DNA from: Catenuloplanes atrovinosus
Lineage (GTDB): Bacteria; Actinomycetota; Actinomycetes; Mycobacteriales; Micromonosporaceae
Assembly (NCBI RefSeq): GCF_031458235.1
Contig: NZ_JAVDYB010000001.1
Coordinates: 1,447,001 to 1,511,000, forward strand
DNA: 64,000 nucleotides
Reading direction: 5' to 3'
In this document: in pieces, positions 19,015 to 27,790 of the stretch
Layout of the letters: each line of letters starts with the position of its first letter
Position numbering within the stretch: the stretch's first letter is position 1
The notes under the pieces: generated by a model
What the model saw: the letters and a program-made list of their open reading frames with translations, nothing else
Databases searched by the model: none
What the model was told of the DNA's origin: nothing
Made by a program: the position numbers and the translations under genes

Positions 19015-19261
19015 GGTCGGCTTCCCTTCGGGTCGTCTGGTCGGGGCCGTTCCATGTCCCCCCGGAGATCAGTTGCAATACCGCACCGTAGCGGATCGCG
19101 CGGAATCCGCTGACATGGGCATTGACCTCGGGCAACGTCAATCACCATTAGTGTGACCGGGGTCTCAGTTGGTGGTAATTCCTCCGCATGCCCTAGGTTT
19201 GGCCGAAGGGCCCCGCACGATCGGCGGTTACGCCGACCGGCCGGCACGAAGGAGGCGCGGC

Positions 19262-20908
19262 TTGTCGACCAGCGGCGTCACTGAGGCTGACAGACGGCCG
19301 TCGACCGCGACGGAGCTGTACGAGGAGGCCGAGCGCGCGCGCACGCGCGGCGACTACCGGTCCGGCGTCGCGCTCGCCCGGCGCGCGGCCGACCTCAGCG
19401 CGCGGCACGGCGACGTCGCCGGCCAGGCCGCCGCGCTGCGGCTCGCCGCGAACCAGCTCCTCCGGGTGGGCGAGCAGGAGGCCGCGATCACCGCGTGCAC
19501 CGAGGCGACCGGCCTGTTCGAGTCGATCGGCGACGAGCGCGGCATCTGCGAGACCCTCACCGTCCAGGCGATCCCGTTCAACGACCTCGGCCTGCACGAG
19601 GAGGCGCTCGACGCGCTGGACCGCGCGCGCCGGATCGCGCAGCGGCTCGACGACCGCGCGCTGCTCTACTGGGTGCACAACCGCACCGGCGTGGTGCACG
19701 CGGCCATGGGCGACCTCGCCTCCAGCAACGAGTGCCTGCGGCACGCGCTGGCCGTGGTCGACCCCGGCGACGACGAGGCCCGCTTCTGCGTGCTGAACAA
19801 CCTCGGCGACAACGCGGTCTACCGCATCCCGCAACTGCGCGAGCTCGGCCGCGAGGACGAGGCGGACGAGCTGCTGGAGACCGCGCTCGGCCACGTGCGC
19901 ACCGCGCTGGAGCTGGCCGAGGCCGCCAACCACCCGTACCGGCAGTCGATCGTGCTGGACAACTTCGGCATGCTGATGGCGCACCGCGGCGAGTACGGCG
20001 AGGCCTTCACGCTGGTGGAGAACTCGCGCATGATCGCGCTGGCGCACGGCTACCGCTCGCTGGAGTCCGCCGCGCTGCAGCACCAGGCGCAGATCCGGCT
20101 GCTCCGCGGCGACTGCGCGATCGCGGTGCTCGGCCTGCTGGAGGCGCTGGAGCGCGCGAAGGAGGCCAAGGAGAAGCCGATGACCATGGCCATCCACCTC
20201 CAGCTCTCCCAGGCGTACGAGCGGATCGGCGACTTCAAGGCCGCGCTCACCCACTACCGCTCCTACCACGCGCTGGAGCGGGAGTCGCACAACGACGTCG
20301 CCGCGGTCCGCGCCCGGATGATGGTGCACATGTTCGAGCTGGACAACGCGCGGCTGGAGGCGGACAACGCGCGCCTGGAGTCCGAACTGCACCGCATGCG
20401 CAGCGCCGAACTGGAGCAGCAGGCGCTCACCGACGCGCTCACCGGCCTGGCCAACCGCCGCGCCGTCGACCAGCGCCTCCCGGAGCTGGCCACACTGGCC
20501 GCCGCCACCGGCCGCCCGTTCTGCCTCGCCATCGCGGACGTCGACCACTTCAAGAGCGTCAACGACCGCTTCGGCCACGCCGCCGGCGACGACGTGCTGC
20601 GCCGCCTCGGCGCGCTGCTGCGCGAGCACGTCCGCGGCATCGACCTGGTCGCCCGCCTGGGCGGCGAGGAGTTCCTGGTCGCGTTCGAGGGCGTCGACCT
20701 GCCGGAGGCGACCCACCTGGCGGAGAAGCTGCGGCTGATCATCCAGAACCACGACTGGTCCACGCTCCAGCCCGGCCTCGCCGTCACTGTCAGCATCGGC
20801 GTCGCCGAGTGCGAGGACGGCGACCACACCGCGCTGCTGCCGCGCGCGGACGCCCGCCTCTACGCGGCCAAGCGCGCCGGCCGCAACCGGGTGACGGCGG
20901 AAGGCTGA
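19262..20908 (+). CDS. TPR-GGDEF diguanylate cyclase
   Basis: A 548-residue cytoplasmic protein. Residues about 15-370 are TPR-like helical repeats (ELYEEAERARTRGDYRSGVA, ALDALDRARRIAQRL, THYRSYHALERESHNDVA), then a coiled-coil linker (LDNARLEADNARLESELHRM) and a GGDEF domain with intact GGEEF active site (ARLGGEEFLVAFEGVD). It probably makes c-di-GMP in response to a protein or ligand bound by the repeats. The start is TTG 19262: AAGGAGG at 19249-19255 sits 6 nt before it, which is better supported than any upstream start in the open frame. No phosphodiesterase domain is present. Confidence 0.9.
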   Translation: MSTSGVTEADRRPSTATELYEEAERARTRGDYRSGVALARRAADLSARHGDVAGQAAALRLAANQLLRVGEQEAAITACTEATGLFESIGDERGICETLTVQAIPFNDLGLHEEALDALDRARRIAQRLDDRALLYWVHNRTGVVHAAMGDLASSNECLRHALAVVDPGDDEARFCVLNNLGDNAVYRIPQLRELGREDEADELLETALGHVRTALELAEAANHPYRQSIVLDNFGMLMAHRGEYGEAFTLVENSRMIALAHGYRSLESAALQHQAQIRLLRGDCAIAVLGLLEALERAKEAKEKPMTMAIHLQLSQAYERIGDFKAALTHYRSYHALERESHNDVAAVRARMMVHMFELDNARLEADNARLESELHRMRSAELEQQALTDALTGLANRRAVDQRLPELATLAAATGRPFCLAIADVDHFKSVNDRFGHAAGDDVLRRLGALLREHVRGIDLVARLGGEEFLVAFEGVDLPEATHLAEKLRLIIQNHDWSTLQPGLAVTVSIGVAECEDGDHTALLPRADARLYAAKRAGRNRVTAEG

Positions 20909-20916
20909 GCCGTTTT

Positions 20917-20963
20917 CCCGCTTCCGGCGTGGTCGCGGTCCCATGCTCCCGCGGGCACCGGTC
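20917..20963. repeat. Dispersed intergenic repeat, copy 1
   Basis: A 47-bp stretch directly after the TPR-GGDEF gene (begins CCCGCTTCCGGCGTGG, contains CATGCTCCCGCGG) recurs with few changes at 61710-61757 directly after helD. Both copies have the same orientation relative to the upstream gene. It may be a terminator-type or REP-like element of this genome. Confidence 0.5.
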
Positions 20964-21000
20964 GGCCGCGGGGCGGCCTCCCTGCCGGTTTCGTCGTGGC

Positions 21001-21474
21001 TCAGAGCGTTTTGCGCATCTGCTGCGTGATGACCTCGTAGCCGGACGACCGGTACAGCGCGGTCGCGGGCGCGTTGAAGCCGAACACGTGCAGCTCCATC
21101 GCGCGGGCGCCGCGGGCGCGGGCCTCCGCCTCCACACCGTCGAGCAGCGCGTGCCCGAGGCCGTGGCCGCGGTGGGCCGGGTCGACCAGCAGCATGTGCA
21201 GGAACGCGCACCCCTCGACGCCACGCGGGTGCCGGATGCCGAACCAGGCGGCGCCGACGCGCGCGCCGTCCACCTCGCCGACCAGCAGCACGTGCTCCGG
21301 CGTGTCGAAGCCGAGCGGGAGCGAGGTCCGGACGCCGTCGACCGCCTGCGCGCGGGCGGCGTCCCGGCCGACCCCGATGGCGGTCACCATCGACTCGACC
21401 ATCGTGTCCACCACCGAGGCCCGGAACGCACCGAACTCGCCGGCGTGCATCGCTCGCATCGTCATCGTGGCCAT
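21001..21474 (-). CDS. GNAT-family N-acetyltransferase
   Basis: A protein of about 157 residues with the GNAT acetyl-CoA-binding region (FLHMLLVDPAHRGHGLGHALL; the R/Q-x-x-G-x-G/A motif is RGHGLG) and the C-terminal MELHVFGFNAPATALYRSSG segment typical of the fold. The substrate is unknown. The exact start is uncertain: ATG 21474 is used here, with ATG 21465 and GTG 21495 also in frame. It ends next to a repeat and is separated by 22 bp from the upstream same-strand membrane gene. Confidence 0.88.
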   Translation of the reverse strand: MATMTMRAMHAGEFGAFRASVVDTMVESMVTAIGVGRDAARAQAVDGVRTSLPLGFDTPEHVLLVGEVDGARVGAAWFGIRHPRGVEGCAFLHMLLVDPAHRGHGLGHALLDGVEAEARARGARAMELHVFGFNAPATALYRSSGYEVITQQMRKTL

Positions 21475-21496
21475 CCGCCTCACCCCTGCCACCACG

Positions 21497-22117
21497 CTAT
21501 GACGCGCCCATCCGGGACGAAAGGGCGAACTCGGCGAAACTCGCCTCCATCCGCGCCATCGACCGCACCAGCGGCATCAGCGTCAGCGCGAAGAACAGTC
21601 CGCAGGCGGTGAAGAACCAGATCCGCGTCTCGGTGGCCGAGCCCAGCCCGATCAGCGCCGGCAGCCCCTCGTACCGGGGCTCGTACGGGATCGCCCAGTC
21701 CCACAGCGCCGTGCTGAGCCCGCCGATCGCGGCCGCCCACCAGGTCACCACCAGACCGGAGGCGACCGTGTTCGGCACGAACCGGACCAGCGCGTACGCC
21801 AGCGCCCGCCACGCCTCCGCGCTCGCCAGCCGCGACCCGCGCCGGGCCGGGTACGGCGCCGGCACCGGACGGCCGAGCACCCGCGCGGCGCGGCGACGCT
21901 CGGCCGCGGCGACGCGCGAGGCCGCCGCCAGCGTCCCCGCCAGGATCGGCACGCCGACGACCAGCACCGCGGTGCCGGCGCCCAGCGCCAGGCCGGCGAC
22001 GGCGCCGGCGAACGTGAGGATGCCGATCGGGAACCCGGTCAGCACGTAGCGCGTGTCGGCACCGAGTTGCCGCAGCGCGGTGTCGTTCCGGAAGGCGGCA
22101 ACGGTCGCGGTCGTCAT
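21497..22117 (-). CDS. Stand-alone membrane sensor-domain protein
   Basis: A 206-residue membrane protein with four predicted helices, two near the N-terminus (LTGFPIGILTFAGAVAGLAL; AVLVVGVPILAGTLAAA) and two near the C-terminus (LVVTWWAAAIGGLSTALW; WFFTACGLFFALTLMPLV). The pattern and the ERRRAARVLGRPVPAPY segment match the putative sensor domain that normally forms the N-terminus of actinobacterial histidine kinases or sits next to PadR/LuxR genes. No kinase domain is fused or adjacent here, so this is a detached sensor or a degraded kinase. Confidence 0.75.
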   Translation of the reverse strand: MTTATVAAFRNDTALRQLGADTRYVLTGFPIGILTFAGAVAGLALGAGTAVLVVGVPILAGTLAAASRVAAAERRRAARVLGRPVPAPYPARRGSRLASAEAWRALAYALVRFVPNTVASGLVVTWWAAAIGGLSTALWDWAIPYEPRYEGLPALIGLGSATETRIWFFTACGLFFALTLMPLVRSMARMEASFAEFALSSRMGAS

Positions 22118-22192
22118 GCCGTCGACGCTATCGACCGCGGCCGCCGCACCCCATACGGCGAGCCCGCGTCCGCGGGGTAGGGCCGGCCCTAC

Positions 22193-22954
22193 CTATGCCA
22201 GGCCGAGCGCCCGCCGCCACACCGTCTCGTGGCGCGCGATGTAGTCCGTGTCGTCGCGCCACGCGTCGCCGTGCCCGGTCCGCCAGTGCGTGGTCCACGG
22301 CTCCACGCCGAGCGCCGCCTGGTCGCGCAGGAAGTCGTGCATGGACGAGGTCCGGCGGGCCAGCAGCGGCACCAGCGCCTCCCGCTCCCCGCCGTCCAGG
22401 CCGTAGGCGTCCGCGAAGATCCCGAGCCGCCGCCCGTGGTCCCAGTCCGACCAGGTGGCCAGCGGCATGAAGCCGTGCGCCGCGTACGCCAGGTCCCACA
22501 GCCGGGAGCCGGGCGCGGTGCCGTCCCAGTCGATGAACGTCAGCCGCTCGCCGATCACCAGGTTCCACGGCGCCAGGTCGTTGTGCGTGATCAGCTCCGC
22601 CCGGTCCGGCGCGATCAGCGTGTTCCACACCGCGTCCGCCGGCGGCACGAAACCGGCCGCCGCGTCGTGCAGCTCGCGGATCACCCGCGCCACCGCCCGG
22701 ACCGCCTCGTCGCCCGCGAGCAGCGGGAGGTCGTCGCCCCACGGCACCGTACCCTCGGCGAACGTCAGCACCTCCCGCCCGCGCTCGTCGAACCCGAGCG
22801 GCCGGGGCGCGTGCGCGAACCCCTGCCGGTGCAGGTGCTCCAGGAACGCGTGCACCGACCGCGTCCACGGCCCGGCCGGCCGCCGCACCGTGTCCCCGAC
22901 CCGCACGATGTCACCGCTCACGTTGCCGCGCGGCAACAGGATCTCCTCGTCCAC
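22193..22954 (-). CDS. Aminoglycoside phosphotransferase-family kinase
   Basis: A 253-residue protein of the APH/choline-kinase fold. It has the catalytic loop ITHNDLAPWNLVI (Brenner-type HxDxxxxN with Asp and Asn intact) and the metal-binding FIDWDGTAPG (IDWD in place of DFG). The N-terminus GDIVRVGDTVRRPAGPWTRS is typical of a common actinobacterial subfamily of unknown substrate. Real aminoglycoside resistance should not be assumed. It is divergent from a GNAT gene. Confidence 0.9.
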   Translation of the reverse strand: MDEEILLPRGNVSGDIVRVGDTVRRPAGPWTRSVHAFLEHLHRQGFAHAPRPLGFDERGREVLTFAEGTVPWGDDLPLLAGDEAVRAVARVIRELHDAAAGFVPPADAVWNTLIAPDRAELITHNDLAPWNLVIGERLTFIDWDGTAPGSRLWDLAYAAHGFMPLATWSDWDHGRRLGIFADAYGLDGGEREALVPLLARRTSSMHDFLRDQAALGVEPWTTHWRTGHGDAWRDDTDYIARHETVWRRALGLA

Positions 22955-22997
22955 GTCCCGATCCTCCCGCGCCCCGCCACCGGTTTACGATCTCCGG

Positions 22998-23546
22998 ATG
23001 GCCGAGCTGCGTACCGAACGACTGCTCCTCCGGCGCTGGCGGGCGACGGACCGGAAGCCGTTCGCGGCGCTGAACGCGGACCCCGAGGTCATGCGGCACT
23101 TCCCCGCGCCGCTCAGCCGCGAGCAGTCCGACGCGATGATCGACCGCATCGACGGCGACCTGGCACGCCAGGGCTACGGCCTCTGGGCCGTCGACGCCCC
23201 CGGCGGCTTCATCGGCTTCGTCGGACTGGCCCGCCCCCGGTTCGAGGCGCACTTCACGCCCGCGCTGGAGATCGGCTGGCGGCTGGCCCGGCACGCCTGG
23301 GGTCACGGCTACGCCACCGAGGCCGCGCGCACCGTGCTCACCCACGCGTTCACCACGCTCGGCATGGACGCGCTGGTCAGCTTCACCGCGCACACCAACA
23401 CCCGGTCCCGCGCCGTGATGGAGCGCCTCGGCCTCACCCGCGACCCGGCCGAGGATTTCCTGCACCTCCAGATGCCCCCGGACCACCCCCTCCAGCCGTG
23501 CGTCCTCTACCGCCTCGACGCCACCACCTGGCGCGCCGGTCAGTGA
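22998..23546 (+). CDS. RimJ/RimL-type N-acetyltransferase
   Basis: A 182-residue GNAT of the ribosomal-protein-acetyltransferase-like branch: MAELRTERLLLRRWRATDRK, EIGWRLARHAWGHGYATEAA (acetyl-CoA motif) and FTAHTNTRSRAVMERLGL. Such proteins acetylate protein N-termini, amino acids or small toxins; the substrate is unknown. TACGAT (22986-22991) precedes the ATG by 6 nt, so translation is probably leaderless. Confidence 0.9.
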   Translation: MAELRTERLLLRRWRATDRKPFAALNADPEVMRHFPAPLSREQSDAMIDRIDGDLARQGYGLWAVDAPGGFIGFVGLARPRFEAHFTPALEIGWRLARHAWGHGYATEAARTVLTHAFTTLGMDALVSFTAHTNTRSRAVMERLGLTRDPAEDFLHLQMPPDHPLQPCVLYRLDATTWRAGQ

Positions 23547-23637
23547 GCCGGACCCGCGCGCGGCTTCGGCCCGCGGACCAGTGTGCCGGCGCCGGCCGGG
23601 TTGCGCCGGTCCGGCCACGGCCGACGGGGGCGATCGC

Positions 23638-24618
23638 GTGTTCGGGCTGACCCGGCCCGTGCTGGTGGCGCCGATGGCCGGCGGGCCGTCCACGGTCGCG
23701 CTGGTCGTGGCCGCGGCGCGGGCGGGCGGCCTGGGGTTCCTGGCCGCGGGCTACAAATCGCCGGAGGTGACCGCGCGGGAGGTCGGGGAGGCGCGCGCGG
23801 CCGGCGTACCGTTCGGGCTGAACATCTTCGTGCCGGAGGCCGCGCCGGCGGACGAGGCCGCGGTCCGCGGATACCGGGCCCGGCTGGAGGCGGAGCACGG
23901 GCCGCTGCCGCAGCCGCGGCTCGCCGACGACGACCACTTCGCCGAGAAGCTGCGGATCGCGGCCGACGCGCCGTTCGTCAGCTTCACGTTCGGGCTGCCA
24001 CCGGCGGACGCGATCGCGGCGCTGCGCGCGTCCGGCAGCACCGTGCTGCTCACCGTGACCAGCGCGGACGAGGCGCGGCGCGCGCTCGCGGCCGGAGCGG
24101 ACGCGCTGATCGCGCAGGCCGGCACCGCCGGCGGCCACTCCGGCACGTTCGACCCGGCCGGCTACCGGGGCACCGGCACCGCGGCCGAACTGCTGCGGTC
24201 GCTGCCGGCGAGGGTCCCGATCGTCGCGGCCGGCGGCACCGGCACCGCGGCCGACGTGCGCGCGCTGCTCGACGCCGGCGCGAGCGCGGTCCAGGCCGGC
24301 ACCGCGTTCCTGCTCGCCGAGGAGGCCGGCACCCGGGCCGCGCACCGCGCCGCGCTCGCCGAGCGGCGGGAGACCGTGGTCACCCGCGCGTTCACCGGCC
24401 GGCCCGCCCGCGCGCTGCGCAACCGCTTCACCGACACCTACGGGCCGCACGCGCCGCTGGCGTACCCCGCGGTCCACCACCTCACCGCGCCGATCCGCGC
24501 GGCCGCGGCGGCCCGCGGCGACGCCGAGTCGATCAACCTCTGGGCCGGCACCGGGTACGCCGCCGCACGCCCCGGCCCGGCCGGGGTGATCCTGCGCACG
24601 CTGGCCGGTTGCAATTAG
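23638..24618 (+). CDS. Nitronate monooxygenase / 2-nitropropane dioxygenase-like
   Basis: A 326-residue FMN-binding TIM-barrel protein: VFGLTRPVLVAPMAGGPSTV, KSPEVTAREVGEARAAGVPF, QAGTAGGHSGTF (the conserved GGH), PIVAAGGTGTAADVRALLDA and AVQAGTAFLLAEEAG. The family oxidises nitronates such as propionate-3-nitronate with FMN and O2; some members are enoyl reductases. GTG 23638 follows a G-rich site (GGGGG, 8-nt spacing). The following 200 bp hold the manganese riboswitch of the next gene. Confidence 0.9.
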   Translation: MFGLTRPVLVAPMAGGPSTVALVVAAARAGGLGFLAAGYKSPEVTAREVGEARAAGVPFGLNIFVPEAAPADEAAVRGYRARLEAEHGPLPQPRLADDDHFAEKLRIAADAPFVSFTFGLPPADAIAALRASGSTVLLTVTSADEARRALAAGADALIAQAGTAGGHSGTFDPAGYRGTGTAAELLRSLPARVPIVAAGGTGTAADVRALLDAGASAVQAGTAFLLAEEAGTRAAHRAALAERRETVVTRAFTGRPARALRNRFTDTYGPHAPLAYPAVHHLTAPIRAAAAARGDAESINLWAGTGYAAARPGPAGVILRTLAGCN

Positions 24619-24681
24619 TCACAACCCGCCCCTGAACTGGTAGTTCTCAGGAATCATCCAGGTAAGGCCCATATGGTTGCG

Positions 24682-24811
24682 CGTCGAGGGGAGTACCCCA
24701 CAAAGATCGCTCCGGTCAGTACGGGTGCACCCATGTGACCCCCGGGCGATCGCCGTGCCGAGATCTCGGTGCGGCGGGGGAGACCTCAGGCGATTTCGCG
24801 TGCGCCTGAGG
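24682..24811 (+). ncRNA. yybP-ykoY (manganese) riboswitch
   Basis: The leader of the terC gene has the hallmarks of this class: GGGGAGTA at 24688-24695 on the 5' side and GGGGGAGACC ending at 24785 on the 3' side, closing on a P1 helix (CGUC-GAGG at 24682-24689 with CCUC-A-GGCG at 24784-24792, one bulged A). The 3' P1 strand can instead form a perfect 9-bp hairpin with CGCCTGAGG (24803-24811), which overlaps the ribosome-binding site GAGGAGG (24808-24814). Metal binding would therefore free the ribosome site. Family assignment is from motif memory; the competing helices are visible directly. Confidence 0.85.
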
Positions 24812-24821
24812 AGGCACACCC

Positions 24822-25844
24822 GTGGAAGTCCTGTCCGCTCCGCTCCAGACGATCGGATCGCCCGCGCTCTGGACGGTCACCCTCGTCATCCTGTTCGGCC
24901 TGCTGGCCGTGGACTTCGTCATCACCCGCCGGCCGCACGACGTGCACATGAGGGAGGCCGTCGGCTGGACGATCTTCTACCTGGCGTTGCCGGTCGCCTT
25001 CGGCCTGATCATCTGGCCGCTCTACGGCGCCACCCCGTCCATCGAGTTCTTCACCGGCTACGTCGTCGAGAAGTCCCTCTCCGTCGACAACCTCTTCGTC
25101 TTCATGCTCCTGCTGGCCGCCTTCGCCGTGCCGAAGGAGCTGGCCCAGCGCGTCCTGCTCTACGGTATCGTCGGCGCGCTAGTCCTCCGCGCCATCTTCA
25201 TCGCCATGGGCGCCGCCGTGCTCAGCACCGGCACCTGGGCCTTCCTGCTCTTCGGCGGCATCCTGCTGGTCACCGCCGTCAAGGTGATGCGGGACGCGAT
25301 CCGGGGCACCGACCACGAGGTCGACATCGACGGCATGCGCAGCGTCAAGCTGCTGCGCCGCCTGATGCCGGTGACCACGACGTACCACGGCTCCAAGCTG
25401 TCGATCGTGGAGCACGGCAAGCGCACGCTCACCCCGATGGCGCTGGTCGTCGTGGCCGTCTTCATGACCGACGTGGTCTTCGCGGTCGACTCCGTGCCCG
25501 CGGTCTACGGCGTGACCGAGGACCCGTACCTGGTCTTCGCCACGAACGCGTTCGCGCTGCTCGGCCTGCGTGCCCTCTACTTCGTGCTGCAGAACGCGCT
25601 GAGCAAGCTGCGCCACCTCAACCACGGCCTCGCCATCATCCTGGCGTTCATCGGCTTCAAGCTGGTGCTGCACTGGGCGCACACGGTCTGGTCGTGGATT
25701 CCGGACGTGCCGACGCCGCTGTCGCTCGCGGTCATCATCCTCACGCTGGTCACCGTCACGCTCACGTCGCTGGCCGCCAACCGCCGCGCGGAGGCGGCGG
25801 CCGTCGAGTCCTCGGAACCGTCCCGGCCGTCCGCGCACGTCTGA
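24822..25844 (+). CDS. TerC-family membrane protein (Mn exporter type)
   Basis: A 340-residue integral membrane protein with about nine hydrophobic segments and the TerC signatures (FFTGYVVEKSLSVDNLFVFM; VFMTDVVFAVDSVPAVYG; DPYLVFATNAFALLGLRALY). The acidic residues inside membrane helices (EKSLSVDN; TDVVFAVDS) are the expected metal-binding positions. TerC/Alx/MeeF proteins are implicated in Mn2+ efflux and metal loading of exported proteins; older tellurite-resistance names are by homology. The gene is preceded by a Mn-type riboswitch, which agrees with that role. GTG start 8 nt after GAGGAGG. Confidence 0.93.
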   Translation: MEVLSAPLQTIGSPALWTVTLVILFGLLAVDFVITRRPHDVHMREAVGWTIFYLALPVAFGLIIWPLYGATPSIEFFTGYVVEKSLSVDNLFVFMLLLAAFAVPKELAQRVLLYGIVGALVLRAIFIAMGAAVLSTGTWAFLLFGGILLVTAVKVMRDAIRGTDHEVDIDGMRSVKLLRRLMPVTTTYHGSKLSIVEHGKRTLTPMALVVVAVFMTDVVFAVDSVPAVYGVTEDPYLVFATNAFALLGLRALYFVLQNALSKLRHLNHGLAIILAFIGFKLVLHWAHTVWSWIPDVPTPLSLAVIILTLVTVTLTSLAANRRAEAAAVESSEPSRPSAHV

Positions 25845-25853
25845 CGTCGCCGC

Positions 25854-25915
25854 ATCGTGGCCGGGGCCCGGCGGCCCGCGTGCTTCGCGCGCGGGCGGAA
25901 GGCCCCGGCCACGAT
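25854..25915. terminator. Long nested hairpin after terC
   Basis: Perfect 15-bp arms ATCGTGGCCGGGGCC (25854-25868) and GGCCCCGGCCACGAT (25901-25915), with a second GCCCGCG/CGCGGGC hairpin in the loop. There is no U-tract. Placed 10 bp after the terC stop, it most likely ends or protects that transcript. Confidence 0.65.
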
Positions 25916-26011
25916 ACGGGCGATCTACCGTGACCGATCCCGCGGGCGGGGTGGCGCCGCGGTGAAGGTGCGTGTGTACTGGGCGACGGGCACACCAGGG
26001 AGGGAGCGTCC

Positions 26012-26596
26012 GTGGACTACACGGAGAACGATCCGGCCAGAGAGCTCGGCGCGATCGTCGGGCGCGGGATCTGCGCGCTGCTCTGCATCGCGCTGGTCGC
26101 GCTGATCGCGTTCGGCATCTACAAGCTGGCGACGAGGAACCGCGCGGGCGCCGCGCCGCAGCCCGGCCAGCCGCCGTATCCGGGCCAGCCGCCCTACCCC
26201 GGCCAGCCGCCCTATCCGGGCGCGCCCGGCTATCCGGGCTATCCGCAGTCGTCGTACCCGGGCCAGCCGCCCTACCCCGACCAGCCGTCCCATCCGGGTC
26301 AGCCGCCCTACGATCCGCAGCAGCCGGGCCCCGGCCAGCCCTACGAGCCGCCGCCGTCGCACCCCGGCCAGCCGCCGTACCCGGGCCAGCAGCCGTACCC
26401 CGGCCAGCCGTATCCGGGCCAGCAGTCGTATCCCGGCCAGCAGTACCAGGGCCAGTCGCCCTACGACCCGCCCGGCCACCCGGGGCCGCAGTCCCACCCG
26501 TCCCAGGATCCGCCGTCCCCGGGCCCGTCCTCCGACTCCTCGCCGCCGGACTCCGGCTCGTCCTCGTCGTCGTCCTCCGGATCGTCCGACTCCTGA
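26012..26596 (+). CDS. Single-pass membrane protein with Pro-Gly-Gln-Tyr repeats
   Basis: A 194-residue protein: a short N-terminal part, one membrane helix (residues about 16-38; IVGRGICALLCIALVALIAF) and about 130 residues of PGQPPYP-type repeats followed by a Ser-rich acidic tail. Such PGQ/GYP-rich, low-complexity tails are common in actinobacterial membrane proteins and may be disordered or phase-separating. No enzymatic domain is present. GTG start, with GGGAGGGAG upstream. It is convergent with the oxoamine synthase gene, 7 bp apart. Confidence 0.75.
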   Translation: MDYTENDPARELGAIVGRGICALLCIALVALIAFGIYKLATRNRAGAAPQPGQPPYPGQPPYPGQPPYPGAPGYPGYPQSSYPGQPPYPDQPSHPGQPPYDPQQPGPGQPYEPPPSHPGQPPYPGQQPYPGQPYPGQQSYPGQQYQGQSPYDPPGHPGPQSHPSQDPPSPGPSSDSSPPDSGSSSSSSSGSSDS

Positions 26597-26603
26597 GGGA
26601 GCG

Positions 26604-27734
26604 TCACGACAGCGCGGCCAGCGCGGCGACGACCGTGGCGAGATGCGCGTCCGTGTGCGCCGCGGTCGTGGTGATCCGGAGCGAGCAGCGGGCGGCCGGC
26701 GGCACCACCGGGTTGACGTAGACGCCCGCGGCCAGCAGCCCGTGCCAGGCGGCGAGCGTGGCCGGCAGGTCCGGCATCGGCAGCGACACGATCGGCCCGG
26801 TCCCCGGCGGCACCGCGTGCCCCATCGAGATCAACGCCGCGCGCAGTGCCGCCGCCGCGGCCACCGCCCGTGCCCCGCGCCACGGCTCCGCCGCCGCGAT
26901 CCGGAGCGCGGCCAGCGCCGCCGCCACCGACGACGGCGGCGCGACCGCGCTGTAGATCTCCGCGCGCGCGTGGTGGCGCAGGTAGTCGATCACCTCCGGC
27001 GGACCCAGCACCGCGCCGCCCACCGACGCCAGCGCCTTGCTGAACGTCACGGTCAGCAGGTCCACGCCGTCCACGTCCAGCGCGCGCACACCGAACCCGT
27101 GGGCGTCGTCGACGAGCAGCCGGGCCCCGTACCGGCGGCAGGTGGTGATCATCGAGGGGAGTGGGCAGGACTCGCCGCTCATCGAGTAGAGCCCGTCGAC
27201 CACCACCAGACGGGCGGCGTCGCCGGACTGCGCCGCGAGCAGCCGGTCCAGCGCGGCCGGCGAGTTGTGCCGGAACCGCGCGGCGCGCCCCGGCCCCAGC
27301 GCCGCCCCGTCGTACGCGGAGGCGTGCGCCTCCGCGTCCACCAGCACCGCGTCCCGCCGCCCGGTCAGTCCCGCGATCGTGCCGACGTTCGCCTGGTAGC
27401 CGGTGGGGAACAGCAGCGCGTCCGGCATCCCCGCGTACGCGGCCAACTCCCGCTCCAGCTCCGCGTGCAGCGGCGTCCCGCCGTTCAGCATCCGCGAGCC
27501 GGCGCGCGACGTGCCGTAGGCCGCTGCCGCGTCCTGCGCCGCCCGGATCACCCGTGGGTCCGCGGCCAGCCCCAGGTAGTCGCTGGACCCGCACATGATC
27601 ACGGTGCGCCCGTCCAGCACCGCGGTCGCCCCGCATGGCCCGGAGAACGCCTGGTAGTACGGGTACACCCCGGCGGCGCGCGCGGCCCGCGCCACCTCGT
27701 AGTCCCGGCACCGCGCGAAGAGATCGACCCCCAT
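26604..27734 (-). CDS. PLP-dependent alpha-oxoamine synthase
   Basis: A 376-residue fold-type I PLP enzyme of the AONS/KBL/ALAS family. It has GSSDYLGLAADPRVI, GTSRAGSRMLNGGTPLHAEL, the PLP-Asp region LVDDAHGFGV, and the Schiff-base lysine in LTVTFSKALASVGG. The family condenses an amino acid with an acyl-CoA, losing CO2, as in biotin synthesis (BioF), heme synthesis, threonine breakdown or CqsA-type autoinducers. No other bio, hem or tdh genes are nearby, so I do not assign a symbol. The N-terminal extension (residues 1-40) is typical of BioF-like members. It is 56 bp downstream of the snapalysin gene on the same strand. Confidence 0.88.
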   Translation of the reverse strand: MGVDLFARCRDYEVARAARAAGVYPYYQAFSGPCGATAVLDGRTVIMCGSSDYLGLAADPRVIRAAQDAAAAYGTSRAGSRMLNGGTPLHAELERELAAYAGMPDALLFPTGYQANVGTIAGLTGRRDAVLVDAEAHASAYDGAALGPGRAARFRHNSPAALDRLLAAQSGDAARLVVVDGLYSMSGESCPLPSMITTCRRYGARLLVDDAHGFGVRALDVDGVDLLTVTFSKALASVGGAVLGPPEVIDYLRHHARAEIYSAVAPPSSVAAALAALRIAAAEPWRGARAVAAAAALRAALISMGHAVPPGTGPIVSLPMPDLPATLAAWHGLLAAGVYVNPVVPPAARCSLRITTTAAHTDAHLATVVAALAALS

Positions 27735-27790
27735 GCGTGCCAGCGTGGCACCGGCGCGCCACCGTGACCCCGGTGGCGCGCCCTGCCCGG

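Noticed and set aside
22193-22954. Aminoglycoside resistance gene.
   Set aside because: The kinase fold is clear, but this subfamily is widespread in actinomycetes with unknown substrates; naming a drug would be unsupported.
26604-27734. Calling the oxoamine synthase bioF.
   Set aside because: No bioA, bioB or bioD is in view, and the family has several activities that short motifs cannot separate.
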